Below are positions 41,465 through 55,805 of a stretch of 64,000 nt of DNA, one piece after another. The notes beneath the pieces were generated by a model. The model was not told the origin of the DNA and did no database searches. It worked only from the letters and a program-made list of their open reading frames with translations. Made by a program: the position numbers and the translations under genes. The DNA comes from Kytococcus schroeteri (lineage in GTDB: Bacteria; Actinomycetota; Actinomycetes; Actinomycetales; Dermatophilaceae), in contig NZ_JBHLVH010000012.1 in NCBI RefSeq assembly GCF_042433515.1, positions 59,339-123,338 of the forward strand. The letters are read 5' to 3'. How positions within the stretch are numbered: the first letter of the stretch is position 1; each line of letters starts with the position of its first letter.

Positions 41465-44400
41465 TCACAGGCCCAGCAGGTCCTTGAGCGCGTCCTCCAC
41501 GTCCTGCGAGACCGCGGCCGTGCTGCCCAGCACCACGGTCTGGGTCGGGTGGGCGGCCACGTGGTCACCCACCACCTTCAGCAGGCGGTCCGGGCGGGTC
41601 AGCAGCAGCGGGCCGCCCTCCTTGGCCGCCAGGGCGCCACCGGTCAGGGCGTCCGGGTAGTCCGCACCGGTGGCCACGGCGGTGAAGTCGTAGCCGGCGG
41701 GGAACTGCTTGGCCACCTCGACGGCCGTGGCGTAGCGGTTGGGGCCGGCCAGACGCTCGGTGGCACCCAGCTCGTCGGCCACCTTCTGCGAGACCACGTC
41801 GTCGCCGCCCAGCACCACGACCTTCTTCGGCGCGAGCGAGCGCACCGCGTTGCGGGTCACGGGCAGCACCTTGTCGCCACGGGTCAGCAGCACCGGCACG
41901 TCCTTCGAGCCGGCCAGGGCCGAGCCGGCCAGCGCGTCGGCGAAGGCCTTGTCGTCACCGGAGGCCACGTACAGCGTGTCCACGCCGGTGCCGAAGTCCT
42001 TGGCCACGTTGGCGCTGGTCTCGTAGCGGTTGGCGCCGGAGATGCGCTCCACCGACAGACCGCTGGCCTCCAGCTCGTCGGCCACCTTCGCCGAGACGGC
42101 GGTCTCGCCACCCACCAGGATGACGCGCTTGGCGCCCAGAGCCTTGAGCGCCTCGGTGGTCTGGGCCGGGATGCGGTCCTGACGGGTCAGCAGCACCGGC
42201 ACCTCCTTGCCGTCCTCGTCGGGCATCGACTGCGTGCGCACCATGCCGGAGCCGGCTGCGGCCGTGCTCGACATCGCGTCGGCGAAGCCCTGGCCGGAGG
42301 CCATGTAGACCGTCTCGGAGGTACCGAACTCCTTGGCCACCTCGGCGGCCGTGGCGTAGCGGTCACGTCCCTCGAGGCGGCGCAGGCTCGGCTCGGGGGT
42401 CTCCTCCTGGCCGGGCTCGAGCAGCACGTAGGTCTCGCCCAGCATCGGGTAGCTGCGGCCCACGTCGGTGGTGGTCACCTTGCCGAACCAGGCCTTGGAG
42501 GTGTCGTCCACGGAGATCTTGCCCGGGATCTTCTGCTCCACGCCGGCCTTCAGGCTGAAGGGGTTGGCGAAGGTCAGGTTGCCCGCGTCGCCCTTCTCCG
42601 GCAGCACGAAGCTGCGCAGGGTCACGCCGGTCTTCGTCGCGCCCTTCAGGTCGTAGGCCTGCACGTGCACCGTGTAGTCGTCCTGCAGCAGCAGGGTCGG
42701 GATGAGGATGCGCTCGGCCGCGCCGGCGGTGGCCGCCTGGCCCACCTTGAGGCTGGTGCCCTTGTAGGTGACGAAGAGGTCGAGGTCCACCGACGGGTCG
42801 TCGGGGATGATCTCGGTCCACAGCGAGCCGTAGCGCGGTCCGGCGAAGTCCCAGCGCAGGTTGTTGGGGTCGTCCACCACCAGCTCGTTGCGGTTGGAGG
42901 GCATGCCCACCTCGCCGCGCACCTCCACGGCGGGCACGAGGCCACGCGTGGACAGGTTGACGTCGCGGTCGCGGCCGGCCGTCATCGGGATGGTGAGTTC
43001 CTCGTCGGTGCTCTTGCCCTTCACCAGGCTGGGCGCCTTGAGCTCACCGGCACGCACGGCGATGGGGGAGCGCACGTCGTTCTGGCCCGCGGCCGACCAG
43101 GTGAGCGAGCCCTTGGCCCATGCGTCCTTGGCCAGGGTGAGGTTCTTGAAGGTGATCTTCACCTCCGCCGACTCGCCCGGCTTCAGCGAGACGGTGGACG
43201 GGCTCACGGTGGTCTGCACGCCGTCCACACCGGACACCTTGGCGGTCCACGTGGTGGCCTTGCCGGTGGTGTTGGTGACGGTGCGCGTGACGGTCTTCTG
43301 GCCCAGCAGCTGGCCCACGGCGATCGAGGCCTGGTTGAGGTCCGAGGCGTCGATGGGGTTGTCCGAGACGGGCTTGCCGCCGCGGGTCACGCCCTGGCCG
43401 GCCAGGAAGTCCCACCAGTCCTGCTCGCCGGCGTCGTAGACGAGGCCGGGGGAGAGCATCTTCCGCGGCTCCACGAACCCGGCGCCGGTGGCGAACGGGT
43501 CGTTGCTGGCGGCGCTCGCGTGGTCGCGGGCGGTGGTCATGATGGCCGACTTGACCGCCATCGGGGACCACTCGGGGTTGGCCTGCTTGACCAGCGCGGC
43601 GAGGCCCGCGATGTGCGGGGAGCTCATGGACGTGCCGGAGCTGTAGTTCCACACGTCGGCGCCGCGCTCGGGGGTGGCGTAGGCCGCCAGCACGCCCACG
43701 CCGGGGGCGGACACGTCGGGCTTGAGGATGTCGCCCTCGCCGCCCAGCGACGGGCCGCGCGAGGAGAACCCGGCGATCTCGGGCACCTGGGTGGTGGAGC
43801 CCTCATTGGTCTCCAGCATCTCCGCGGTGGCGCCCTGCTGCTTGGCGTAGGCGCGGATGGCCTCGCGGTGCGTGTGCGCCAGGTGCACGGTCGGGATGAC
43901 GTGCGCGTCGGTGTCCAGCGAGCTGTCGCTGGTGTTCACCAGCACCATGCCCACGCCACCGGCCTTGGCCACCACGTCCGACTTCTCGGTGCGGGCGTTC
44001 TCGCCGCGGTCGCAGACCACGATCTTGCCGGCCACCTTGGCCGGGTCCAGGGTGCCGGGGAAGCACAGCGCGGCCTTGGCCGGGTCGGCCCCGGCGGCGG
44101 CCACGTCCTCGGCGAGCACCAGCGGGGAGCTCGGCAGGGCCTTGGTGATGGAGGCACCGATGTAGCGCTTGCCGTCACCGGTCACCACGGTGTTCTCGGA
44201 CACGCGGTGCGTGGAGGCGGCCACCGTGGTGAGCCACGGGGAGGGGTGGTTGGTGGTGGACGCCTTGGGGCCGGAGTTGCCCGAGGAGGCCGCCACGAAG
44301 ATGCCGTGGGCGGCGGCGTTCATGAAGGCGATCTCGACCGGGTCCACGTAGTTGCTCGAGGTCCCGGAGATGGAGTAGTTGATGACGTCCACGCCGTCGG

Positions 44401-45406
44401 CCACCGCGTCGTCGATGGCCTTGACGGAGTCCATGGTGTTGCAGCCGCCGTCGCCGTCCTTCTCGTCCCAGCAGACCTTGTAGGCCGCCACGTGCGCCTT
44501 GGGCGCCATGCCGGAGATGACGCCGTGCTCCTGGCCGTTGACCATGGCCTTCACGCCCGAGTTGCCGGCGGCGGTGCTGGCGGTGTGCGAGCCGTGGCCG
44601 CCCACGTCCAGCGGGGAGAGGGACTCGTGGTCGGCGATGCGGGAGCGGCCGAAGCCGTCCACGTAGAAGCGGGCACCGATGAGCTTGTTGTTGCAGGCGT
44701 CGGCGGGGAAGTCCTGGGCGGCCTCGGTCTTGCAGGCGCCCTTCCAGCCGGCCGGCGGGGCCTGGATGCCCTCGGGGGAGAAGCTCGGGTTGTGGTACGA
44801 GATGCCGGAGTCGATGACGCCGACGACGACGCCCTCGCCCTGCAGGCCGCCCTGCTGCGCCCACACGCCGTTCGGGCCGGTGAGGCCCAGGAACTCGGGG
44901 GACTCGCTGGTGGTGGGCTGCAGGGTCTCTGCGGGGGTCACGCCGAGCACGTCGGCGGAACGGGCCAGCTGGGCGGCTTGCTCGCCGGTGAGGTGCACAC
45001 CCACGCCGGACAGGGCCGTGGTGTAGCGGACCACGGGCTTGGGGGAACCGACGGAGGCCAGAGCGGCGTCCTGGCGCTGCACCAGATGGCTCTCGTAGCG
45101 CTTCACCGCGGCGCTCGCGCGGTTCAGGGACGCACCCTTGGCCGGGCTGGTGGCCGCCAGGCCCGCCAGGTGGCCGTCGTAGGCGATGGTGGGCTGGTCG
45201 CGGAAGGTCACGACGTACGCGCCGTCGGTGAACTCCTGCTGGGCGGCCGCGTCGCGGGCCGCGCCCTCGGTGACGGCCAGCACCTCGGCCTCCGAGGGGG
45301 TGCGGTCGGCCGGGGCTGCCACCGTTGCGGGGACGACCAGACCGGCCAGCGCGATCGCCATCGCCGGGGCGGTGACGGCTCGCGACAGGGTGCGGTGAGT
45401 TGCCAC
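41465..45406 (-). CDS. Secreted subtilase (S8) with PA domain and three cell-wall-binding type 2 repeats
   Basis: 1313 residues. Signal peptide (1-31), I9 propeptide (about 60-165, YVVTFRDQP), then the S8 catalytic domain: Asp near 198 in GVIDSGI, His near 271 in GGHGSHTAST, Ser near 591 in SGTSMSSPH. A protease-associated insert lies between His and Ser (about 430-520), then Fn3-like regions (about 680-1000). Three cell-wall-binding type 2 repeats start near 1010, each with the pattern RLEGRDRYATAAEVA ... VYMASGQGFADAM. It is anchored to the cell surface and digests proteins; the repeats are as in Clostridium CwpV-type proteins. First of three subtilases in a row. Confidence 0.9.
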   Translation of the reverse strand: MATHRTLSRAVTAPAMAIALAGLVVPATVAAPADRTPSEAEVLAVTEGAARDAAAQQEFTDGAYVVTFRDQPTIAYDGHLAGLAATSPAKGASLNRASAAVKRYESHLVQRQDAALASVGSPKPVVRYTTALSGVGVHLTGEQAAQLARSADVLGVTPAETLQPTTSESPEFLGLTGPNGVWAQQGGLQGEGVVVGVIDSGISYHNPSFSPEGIQAPPAGWKGACKTEAAQDFPADACNNKLIGARFYVDGFGRSRIADHESLSPLDVGGHGSHTASTAAGNSGVKAMVNGQEHGVISGMAPKAHVAAYKVCWDEKDGDGGCNTMDSVKAIDDAVADGVDVINYSISGTSSNYVDPVEIAFMNAAAHGIFVAASSGNSGPKASTTNHPSPWLTTVAASTHRVSENTVVTGDGKRYIGASITKALPSSPLVLAEDVAAAGADPAKAALCFPGTLDPAKVAGKIVVCDRGENARTEKSDVVAKAGGVGMVLVNTSDSSLDTDAHVIPTVHLAHTHREAIRAYAKQQGATAEMLETNEGSTTQVPEIAGFSSRGPSLGGEGDILKPDVSAPGVGVLAAYATPERGADVWNYSSGTSMSSPHIAGLAALVKQANPEWSPMAVKSAIMTTARDHASAASNDPFATGAGFVEPRKMLSPGLVYDAGEQDWWDFLAGQGVTRGGKPVSDNPIDASDLNQASIAVGQLLGQKTVTRTVTNTTGKATTWTAKVSGVDGVQTTVSPSTVSLKPGESAEVKITFKNLTLAKDAWAKGSLTWSAAGQNDVRSPIAVRAGELKAPSLVKGKSTDEELTIPMTAGRDRDVNLSTRGLVPAVEVRGEVGMPSNRNELVVDDPNNLRWDFAGPRYGSLWTEIIPDDPSVDLDLFVTYKGTSLKVGQAATAGAAERILIPTLLLQDDYTVHVQAYDLKGATKTGVTLRSFVLPEKGDAGNLTFANPFSLKAGVEQKIPGKISVDDTSKAWFGKVTTTDVGRSYPMLGETYVLLEPGQEETPEPSLRRLEGRDRYATAAEVAKEFGTSETVYMASGQGFADAMSSTAAAGSGMVRTQSMPDEDGKEVPVLLTRQDRIPAQTTEALKALGAKRVILVGGETAVSAKVADELEASGLSVERISGANRYETSANVAKDFGTGVDTLYVASGDDKAFADALAGSALAGSKDVPVLLTRGDKVLPVTRNAVRSLAPKKVVVLGGDDVVSQKVADELGATERLAGPNRYATAVEVAKQFPAGYDFTAVATGADYPDALTGGALAAKEGGPLLLTRPDRLLKVVGDHVAAHPTQTVVLGSTAAVSQDVEDALKDLLGL

Positions 45407-45584
45407 AGGATCTCCTTGTATGGATGGGATGGGATGGGTGTGAGCAACCTCTCAGAATCCCCCCACGGGCGGAACCCCTCGCGAGGAGCCCCAGGGGCTT
45501 CGGTATCAAACCGTGACCTGTCTCATGCCAGAGGATGATGCGTCTCCTCCACCCAGGGGTGGGCGATGGGCGTCGGAGACGCCA

Positions 45585-45619
45585 GAGGGGCCCCGACCGC
45601 AGTGCGGTCAGGGCCCCTC
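45585..45619 (-). terminator. Terminator of the second subtilase gene
   Basis: Arms 45585-45600 and 45604-45619 (16 bp, loop AGT) with one C.A mismatch on the plus strand that is a G-U wobble on the minus strand. The GGCCCCGACC core is shared with the terminators of the other two subtilase genes. Confidence 0.7.
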
Positions 45620-45663
45620 GTTGGGATCGCGGGGTCAACGCCGGGCGTTCACCCCCGATCGGT

Positions 45664-47826
45664 TCACTTGATGCCCAGGGCGGCCTTCAGGCTGGACTCC
45701 ACGGTGGTGGAGACGGCGGACGGGCCACCGATGATGGCGGTGTGCTGGGTCGGCGCGGCCTTGACGAAGCTGTTCACCACGGCCGGCAGGCGGTTGTCGC
45801 GGGTGAGCAGCAGCGGGCTGTCCTTGCTGGCCGCCAGCGCGCCGCCGGTCAGGGCGTCCGGGTAGTCCATGCCGGAGGCGACGAAGGTCCACTGGTGCTT
45901 GCCGAACTTCTTGGCGATCTGCACCGAGGTGGCGTAGCGGTCCGCACCGGCGAGGCGCGAGGTGGCGCCCAGCTTCGAGGCCACGGTGTTGCTCACGGCG
46001 GCGGGACCACCGAGCACCACGACCTTCTTCGCCGCCGCGTTGTCGGCAGCCTGCTGCGTCACGGGGGCGACCTTGGTCGGACGCGTCAGCAGCACGGGCG
46101 CGTCCTGGGAGCCGGCCAGGGCCGAGCCCGCGAGGGCGTCGGCGTAGGCGGAGTCGTCACCGGAGGCGACGTACAGGGTGTTCACGCCCTTGCCGAAGCG
46201 CTTGACCACGTTGGCGCTGGTCTCGTAGCGGTTGGCGCCACCGATGCGCTCGACCACCAGGCCCTTGGCCTTCAGCTGGGAGGCCACCTTGGCGGAGATG
46301 GCCTTCTCGCCACCCACCAGCACGACCTTCTTCGCCTTCAGGGAGGAGAGCGCCTTGGCCGTGGAGGCCGGCACGCGGTCGGTGCGGGTCAGCAGCACGG
46401 GGGCGTCCTTGCCGCCGTCCGGCATCGACCGGGCCCGGGTGTGGGCCGCGGAGCCGGCGGACATGGCGTCGGCGAAGCCCTGGCCGGAGGCCATGAAGAC
46501 GGTGTCGGCCGTCTTGCGGTCCTTGAGGGCCAGCTTGGCGGCGGTCTCGTAGCGGTCGGCCCCGCCGATACGGATCAGGTCGCGCCCCGGCTCGGGGTCG
46601 GTCAGCAGGCGCTGCACGTTGAGGAGCAGGTTCGGGGAACCCTTGACGTTGCTGATCTTGTCGACCGCGGCGGCGTCCAGGATGGCCTTCTTGACCTGGG
46701 CCGGGGTGGCCTGGGGGTGCTTCTCCAGGTACAGCGCGCCGGCGCCCGCCACGTGCGGCGAGGCCATGGACGTGCCGGACATGGTCTGGTGGGCGTCGTC
46801 CGCGCCGTGGCCGGCCGACACGATGTCGCTGCCGGGGGCCAGGACGTCGACGCACGTGCCGAAGTTGGAGAACGACGACATCGAGTCGGTGCGGTCGGTG
46901 GAGCCGACGTTGAGGCCGGCCTTGCCGTTGCCGGGGGCGTAGTCGCAGGCGTCCTCGCTCTCGTTGCCGGCTGCCATCGCGATGAACACACCAGCGTCCT
47001 CGAGGCGGGAGAGCGCCGCTGCCTCAGCGGGGTCCTCGCCGGGCTGGGTGCTGCCCAGGCTCATGTTCATCACGGACGGGCCCTTGGCCTTCGAGGCGAT
47101 CCAGTCGATGCCCGCCATCGTGCCCCGCGAGTCGCCGAAGCCGTCACAGTCCAGGACGCGCACCGGCGTGACGGTGGCTCCCTTGGCCACGCCGTACTGG
47201 GTGCCCAGAGCCGTGCCGGCCACGTGCGTGCCGTGGCCGTGGCAGTCCGTGGTGCCCATGCCGTCGTCGATGACGCTGTGGCCGGGCTTGGTGCGCCCCT
47301 TGAAGTCCGTGTGGGTGGAGCGCAGGCCGGTGTCGAGCACGAAGACGTTCACGCCCGCACCCGTCGACGGGTAGGTGTACTTGGCGTCGAGCGGGAGGTC
47401 CTTCTGGTCGATGCGGTCCAGACCCCACGAGGGCGGGGTGGACTGGGTGCCGGTGACCCGGTACTCGCGGTTCTCGCTCACCAGGGCGACGCTCGGGTCG
47501 GCCTCGAGCTGGGCCACCTGCTCGGCCGTGAGCTCGGCGGAGAAGCCGCCCAGCGTGCGGTAGGTCTGCGTGGCCTCGATGCCCGTGGCCTCGATGCGCC
47601 GGACGGCGGCATCCGTGTGGGCCTGGGCGGCTGCCTTGCCAGACGCGGTGTGCAGGCCGCCGGCCTGGGCCACCTTGGCCGGCTGCTGGAGCATCACCAC
47701 GTACTCGGCCTTCTCGGCCTGCTGGTCGCTGGCGCCGCCGGTGGCGACGGCCGCCGGGACCGCGCTCAGCGAGAGACCGACGATGCCTAGGGCCCCAACG
47801 GCCTGGCGCGAAGCGTTGTTGATCAC
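45664..47826 (-). CDS. Secreted proteinase-K-like subtilase with three cell-wall-binding type 2 repeats
   Basis: 720 residues. Signal peptide (to about 29), I9 propeptide (about 40-125), S8 domain with Asp165 (VFVLDTG), His198 (DCHGHGTHVAGT) and Ser353 (SGTSMASPH), the pattern of proteinase K. The C-terminal half (about 420-720) has three cell-wall-binding repeats. GTG 47826 is preferred over ATG 47853 because it follows GAGGGG and aligns with the start of the paralogue at 50228; both paralogues are then exactly 720 residues. Asn-Gly-type autolysis and surface display are expected. Confidence 0.9.
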   Translation of the reverse strand: MINNASRQAVGALGIVGLSLSAVPAAVATGGASDQQAEKAEYVVMLQQPAKVAQAGGLHTASGKAAAQAHTDAAVRRIEATGIEATQTYRTLGGFSAELTAEQVAQLEADPSVALVSENREYRVTGTQSTPPSWGLDRIDQKDLPLDAKYTYPSTGAGVNVFVLDTGLRSTHTDFKGRTKPGHSVIDDGMGTTDCHGHGTHVAGTALGTQYGVAKGATVTPVRVLDCDGFGDSRGTMAGIDWIASKAKGPSVMNMSLGSTQPGEDPAEAAALSRLEDAGVFIAMAAGNESEDACDYAPGNGKAGLNVGSTDRTDSMSSFSNFGTCVDVLAPGSDIVSAGHGADDAHQTMSGTSMASPHVAGAGALYLEKHPQATPAQVKKAILDAAAVDKISNVKGSPNLLLNVQRLLTDPEPGRDLIRIGGADRYETAAKLALKDRKTADTVFMASGQGFADAMSAGSAAHTRARSMPDGGKDAPVLLTRTDRVPASTAKALSSLKAKKVVLVGGEKAISAKVASQLKAKGLVVERIGGANRYETSANVVKRFGKGVNTLYVASGDDSAYADALAGSALAGSQDAPVLLTRPTKVAPVTQQAADNAAAKKVVVLGGPAAVSNTVASKLGATSRLAGADRYATSVQIAKKFGKHQWTFVASGMDYPDALTGGALAASKDSPLLLTRDNRLPAVVNSFVKAAPTQHTAIIGGPSAVSTTVESSLKAALGIK

Positions 47827-47986
47827 GAAGCTACCCCTCTGTGTGTCAGGCACCTGCCGCTGCCGGCCGGTCGGCCGCGGTCAGCGGGGGAGGATCCCCC
47901 GTCCCGAGGACGCAACCTAGCCCCCGGCGGCGTGACACTCAACACGCTCCCGCCCGTCCGGCAACGGCTCCATCCGGGGTATGACG

Positions 47987-48019
47987 GAGGGCCCCGACCA
48001 CGGTGTGGTCGGGGCCCTC
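47987..48019 (-). terminator. Terminator of the third subtilase gene
   Basis: Arms 47987-48001 and 48005-48019 form a perfect 15-bp stem with loop GGT, and share the GGCCCCGACC core with the two neighbouring terminators. Confidence 0.75.
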
Positions 48020-48065
48020 GTCGGGACCGTGGGTGGTCAGCGCGGGGCGCTCACCACCGGGCGGG

Positions 48066-50228
<2,163 letters not shown>

Positions 50229-50447
50229 CACGACATTTCCCCAATCATGAGTGGTGTGACGTGGCCGCATCGTCGGGACTGGCGGTGCGACCGAGATGTG
50301 GCACAGGAGGACCCCGGGCCGGTCCCTGCAAGGTAGCCGGGGAAGAGGCCCGGCGCAATTTCCCCGGGGCGCGGTGCACCGGGCTGTCCTCCGCGTCGTT
50401 CCGCCGAGTCCGACCGGGGGGGGGCATGCCGCCTCCACCCGTGGTGG

Positions 50448-50468
50448 GTTGAGTGGAATGGACTCAAC
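50448..50468. promoter_or_regulatory. HAIR operator before clpB
   Basis: GTTGAGT (50448-50454), seven bases, ACTCAAC (50462-50468): a perfect inverted repeat of the HspR type. A TTGACA (50479-50484) follows 10 bp later and is a candidate -35 box, though no convincing -10 box accompanies it. Confidence 0.8.
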
Positions 50469-50545
50469 TTCGGGGTCGTTGACACCTACAGACGACAGGC
50501 GCCCGGGCCCACCGGACGCACCACCCGACCAGTCCGAGGAGACCC

Positions 50546-53122
<2,577 letters not shown>

Positions 53123-53146
53123 CGCCCGGCCCGGCGAGGTCGACGA

Positions 53147-53186
53147 CGCGCGAGCCCCTCCCCGACGTCGGGGAGGGGCTCGCGCG
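53147..53186 (+). terminator. clpB terminator
   Basis: Arms 53147-53166 and 53167-53186 form a perfect 20-bp palindrome 24 bp after the clpB stop. Confidence 0.8.
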
Positions 53187-53200
53187 TGTGGGCGGTCGGC

Positions 53201-53335
53201 GAGTTCCGCACCGGTGCGGAACTCGAGCTGACACGGCCGCGAGAACCGCACCGGTGCTGAACTCGACAGTCGAGTTCAGCACCGGTGCGGGATCGGGTTG
53301 GGTGTCAGGCCGAGAACGGCACCGGTGCGGGATTG
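53201..53335. repeat. Large palindromic element, copy B
   Basis: Four GCACCGGTGC cores start at 53208, 53248, 53279 and 53319 (spacing 40, 31, 40). The central hairpin has 22-bp arms 53246-53267 and 53269-53290. CTGACAC (53228-53234) mirrors GTGTCAG (53302-53308). Everything is symmetrical about base 53268, giving a palindrome of about 121 bp. Confidence 0.9.
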
Positions 53336-53377
53336 GAAGGGCCGGCGCGCCAGGGCCGGGGGAGGAGCGGGCAGCGG

Positions 53378-54273
53378 TCATGCGGCGCGGGTGCCGGAAT
53401 CCTCCAACGCCCGCAAGAGGGCCTCGCGCAGACGTGCGGGACGACTCAGGTCACGGCTCGTCGCACGGATGACCGTCCACCCGGCAGCCTCGTACAGCCG
53501 GATGCGTTCGATGTCGAGTTGCCACTGACGCCGGTCGGTGCGGTGGTGGTCCCCCTCGTACTCCGCGGCCACCTTGCGGGAGCGCCACACGAGGTCGCTG
53601 CACCCGAGCCACTGGCCGTGGTCGTCGTGCACGTCGGCGTTCACCTCGGGAGCGGGGACTCCCCAGGAGAGCACCAGGTGGCGCAGGTGGGACTCCTTGG
53701 GGAGGCCGCGTCCCCGTCGGCGATGGCTAGGGCTGCACGTGCGCGCCCGGCTCCCCGGCCACCCGGCGCCAGCGACCGGGCGAGGTCCTCCACGGTGAGC
53801 GTGCCGGTGAGCGGGCAGTCCCGTCCGATGAGCCAGTCGGCCGCGGCCGTCAGGTCCCGCTCTCCCAACATCGTGGCCAGCCCACGCCAGGTGGTGAGCA
53901 GGGAGGCGCAGCGAGCACCATCGACCTCCACGGCCTCGAGCGCAGCGTCCTGGTGTCCGCGGACCCCACGGCGTTGAGGTGCCCGGTGCGGCGGGCGGGC
54001 TGAGACGTGAACCGGTTCGTCACGTTGCCACGGCGTGGGGAGGGGGATCCCGTGGAAGCGTGCGGCGGTGATGTGGCTGGCGACGAGGTGCTCGGGCAGC
54101 GTGGACAGCACTGCCCGCACGATGCTTGGTCCCGCGAGGTCGGCTGGGACCATCAGACCCTGCGTGGGGCTCCAGGCGCCTTGACGGTGCAAGGCGTCGC
54201 GGGTCGTCGGTCCGTGGGAGGTCTCCACCCGTCGCCCCCGCGCTGTCCTGAACCAGGAATCCCCCTCGTGCAT
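53378..54273 (-). pseudogene. DUF559/Vsr-like endonuclease gene, frameshifted
   Basis: The N-terminal frame (54273 down to about 53700) encodes RRVETSHGPTTRDALHRQ, HLVASHITAARFHGIPLPTP and LTTWRGLATMLGERDLTAAA, the AbiEi/type IV antitoxin-like region of such proteins. The C-terminal frame (53674-53378) encodes CSDLVWRSRKVAAEYEGDHH, RRQWQLDIERIRLYEAAGW and RATSRDL, the DUF559/Vsr endonuclease fold. They join if one C is added to the CCCC at about 53701 (GCCTCCCCAAGG). So it is either a one-base sequencing error or a recent frameshift. Function in the family: putative DNA endonuclease. Confidence 0.7.
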
Positions 54274-54373
54274 GTCCCAAGAGTGCCGCGTCCGGGGGAT
54301 GGCGGGGCGGTGGTCGTCCACAGGCCGCGCGTTCGGTGGGGTTGCCGCTGAGCTGTGCGGGAAGGGGCGTCGC

Positions 54374-54510
54374 GAGATCCGCACCGGTGCTGAACTCGAG
54401 CTGACACGGCCGCGAGAACCGCACCGGTGCGGAACTCGACAGTCGAGTTCCGCACCGGTGCGGGATTGGGTTGGGTGTCAGGCCGAGAACGGCACCGGTG
54501 CCGAGTTCGA
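54374..54510. repeat. Large palindromic element, copy C
   Basis: Four GCACCGGTGC cores start at 54381, 54421, 54452 and 54492 (spacing 40, 31, 40). Central arms 54419-54440 and 54442-54463 are perfect over 22 bp, with the axis at base 54441. Same orientation as copy B; it differs from B by a compensatory pair change in the central stem. Confidence 0.9.
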
Positions 54511-54546
54511 CCGGGGTGATGCCAGCGAGGGCTCACCAGGACGCCC

Positions 54547-54570
54547 GGCCCGCCGGGTCAGGGGCGGGCC
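54547..54570 (-). terminator. Hairpin after the cell-wall-binding-repeat gene
   Basis: Arms 54547-54554 and 54563-54570 form an 8-bp perfect GC stem, extended by weaker pairing outside. Located just downstream of the stop of the minus-strand gene. Confidence 0.45.
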
Positions 54571-54583
54571 GAGGCCCGGGCGT

Positions 54584-55657
54584 TCAGTTGCCGCAGATGG
54601 CGTGGCAGAGCTGGATCGCCGTCCTGGCGGAGACGGCCTTCTCGCCGCCGAGGATGACGGCGCGGAAGACGTGCTCGTCCAGGAGCTGCTTGCGGGTGGC
54701 GTCCGGAAGACGGTCAGGACGGGTCAGCAGCACCGGGACGTCCCACGTGGCCGCGAGCGCGCCACCGGTCAGTGCGTCCGGGTAGGTGGTGCCGCTGGCC
54801 ACCATCACCGTGTCGTGGTCGCCGAACCGGTCGGCCACCTTGGCGGCGGTCTCGTAGCGGTCCCGACCGGCGATGCGCTCCGTGGCCCCGAGGGTGCGAG
54901 CGACCGAGGCGGAGAACGCCCGGGTGCCCCCCACCACGACCACGCGCTTCGGCTTGAGGGCACGCACGGCATCGAGGGTGGACCGCTTGGCACGGGTGGG
55001 GTGGGTGAGCAGCAGTGGGACGTCCTGCGACCCGGCGAGGGCGCCGGCCGCCAGCGCGTCGGGGAACGAGGCGTCGGCGCCGGAGACCACGTACAGGGTC
55101 TTGACGCCCGGGCGGAAGCGCTTCGCGACCTTGGCGCTGGTGGCGTAGCGGTCGCTGCCCCCGATCTGCTCGAAGAAGTACTCCGAGGCGATGAAGCCGT
55201 GGGCCGTCTCCGGCGCGATGGCGTCCGGGCCGCCGAGGAGCTTCACTCCCATGGTGTTCATCGCCCACAGGGCCTGGTCGGTGGCCTGGGGGATGGCGTG
55301 CTTGCGCACCAGCAGCACGGGCGCGTCCTTGCCACGGTCCGGGGCCTCAGGGTCGGAGCCCGGGGCAGCGGCCGCGCTGGCGGTGAGCGCGTCGGCGGAG
55401 CTCTGGCCGGAGGCGATGTAGGCGGTGTACGCCCGGCCGTAGTGCTCGGCCACGATCCGGGCCGTGTCGTAGCGGTCCCGACCGCCCCATCGGTGGACGC
55501 CCGGCTTCAGCTGCTCGGGCGAGGTGGCCGTGGCGGTGGCGGTCGTGCTGGTGCTGTCGGCGGTGGGCGCGGCGGCGTGGCCCCCGGCCGGGGCGAGGCC
55601 GAGCCCCAGGCCAGCAGCGGCCAGGACGGCGACGGTACGACGGACGACGGTCTTCAT
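54584..55657 (-). CDS. Secreted cell-wall-binding type 2 repeat protein
   Basis: 357 residues: a signal peptide (to about 29), a short Thr/Ser/Ala linker and three cell-wall-binding type 2 repeats, with the pattern WGGRDRYDTARIVAEHYG and later IAGRDRYETAAKVADRFG and VMVASGTTYPDALTGG. No enzymatic domain is present. It ends in LCHAICGN with two Cys. It is a fourth relative of the repeats found in the subtilases and may be a surface adhesin or wall-structuring protein. Confidence 0.85.
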   Translation of the reverse strand: MKTVVRRTVAVLAAAGLGLGLAPAGGHAAAPTADSTSTTATATATSPEQLKPGVHRWGGRDRYDTARIVAEHYGRAYTAYIASGQSSADALTASAAAAPGSDPEAPDRGKDAPVLLVRKHAIPQATDQALWAMNTMGVKLLGGPDAIAPETAHGFIASEYFFEQIGGSDRYATSAKVAKRFRPGVKTLYVVSGADASFPDALAAGALAGSQDVPLLLTHPTRAKRSTLDAVRALKPKRVVVVGGTRAFSASVARTLGATERIAGRDRYETAAKVADRFGDHDTVMVASGTTYPDALTGGALAATWDVPVLLTRPDRLPDATRKQLLDEHVFRAVILGGEKAVSARTAIQLCHAICGN

Positions 55658-55757
55658 GGGATCCCCTCGGTGTGGTGCAGGACCCGGGCGTCCACCCCGT
55701 GGACGGCGGACCCGGTGGGCCCCTTGCCCCGTCCTGTCACGTGGAAAACTAGCGGGG

Positions 55758-55784
55758 GGCGGGGGCGACCGCAATGCCCCCGCC
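55758..55784 (-). terminator. Hairpin between the repeat protein and SDR genes
   Basis: Arms 55758-55766 and 55776-55784 form a 9-bp GC stem with loop GACCGCAAT, just downstream of the SDR stop on the minus strand. Confidence 0.5.
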
Positions 55785-55805
55785 CGCCCCCCGACGGCCG
55801 CCGGC

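Noticed and set aside
39890..45538. A very long open frame on the plus strand opposite the large subtilase gene
   Set aside because: In very GC-rich DNA the strand opposite a real gene often lacks stops. The amino-acid composition (Gly, Arg, His, Val runs) and lack of motifs show it is a shadow of the minus-strand gene.
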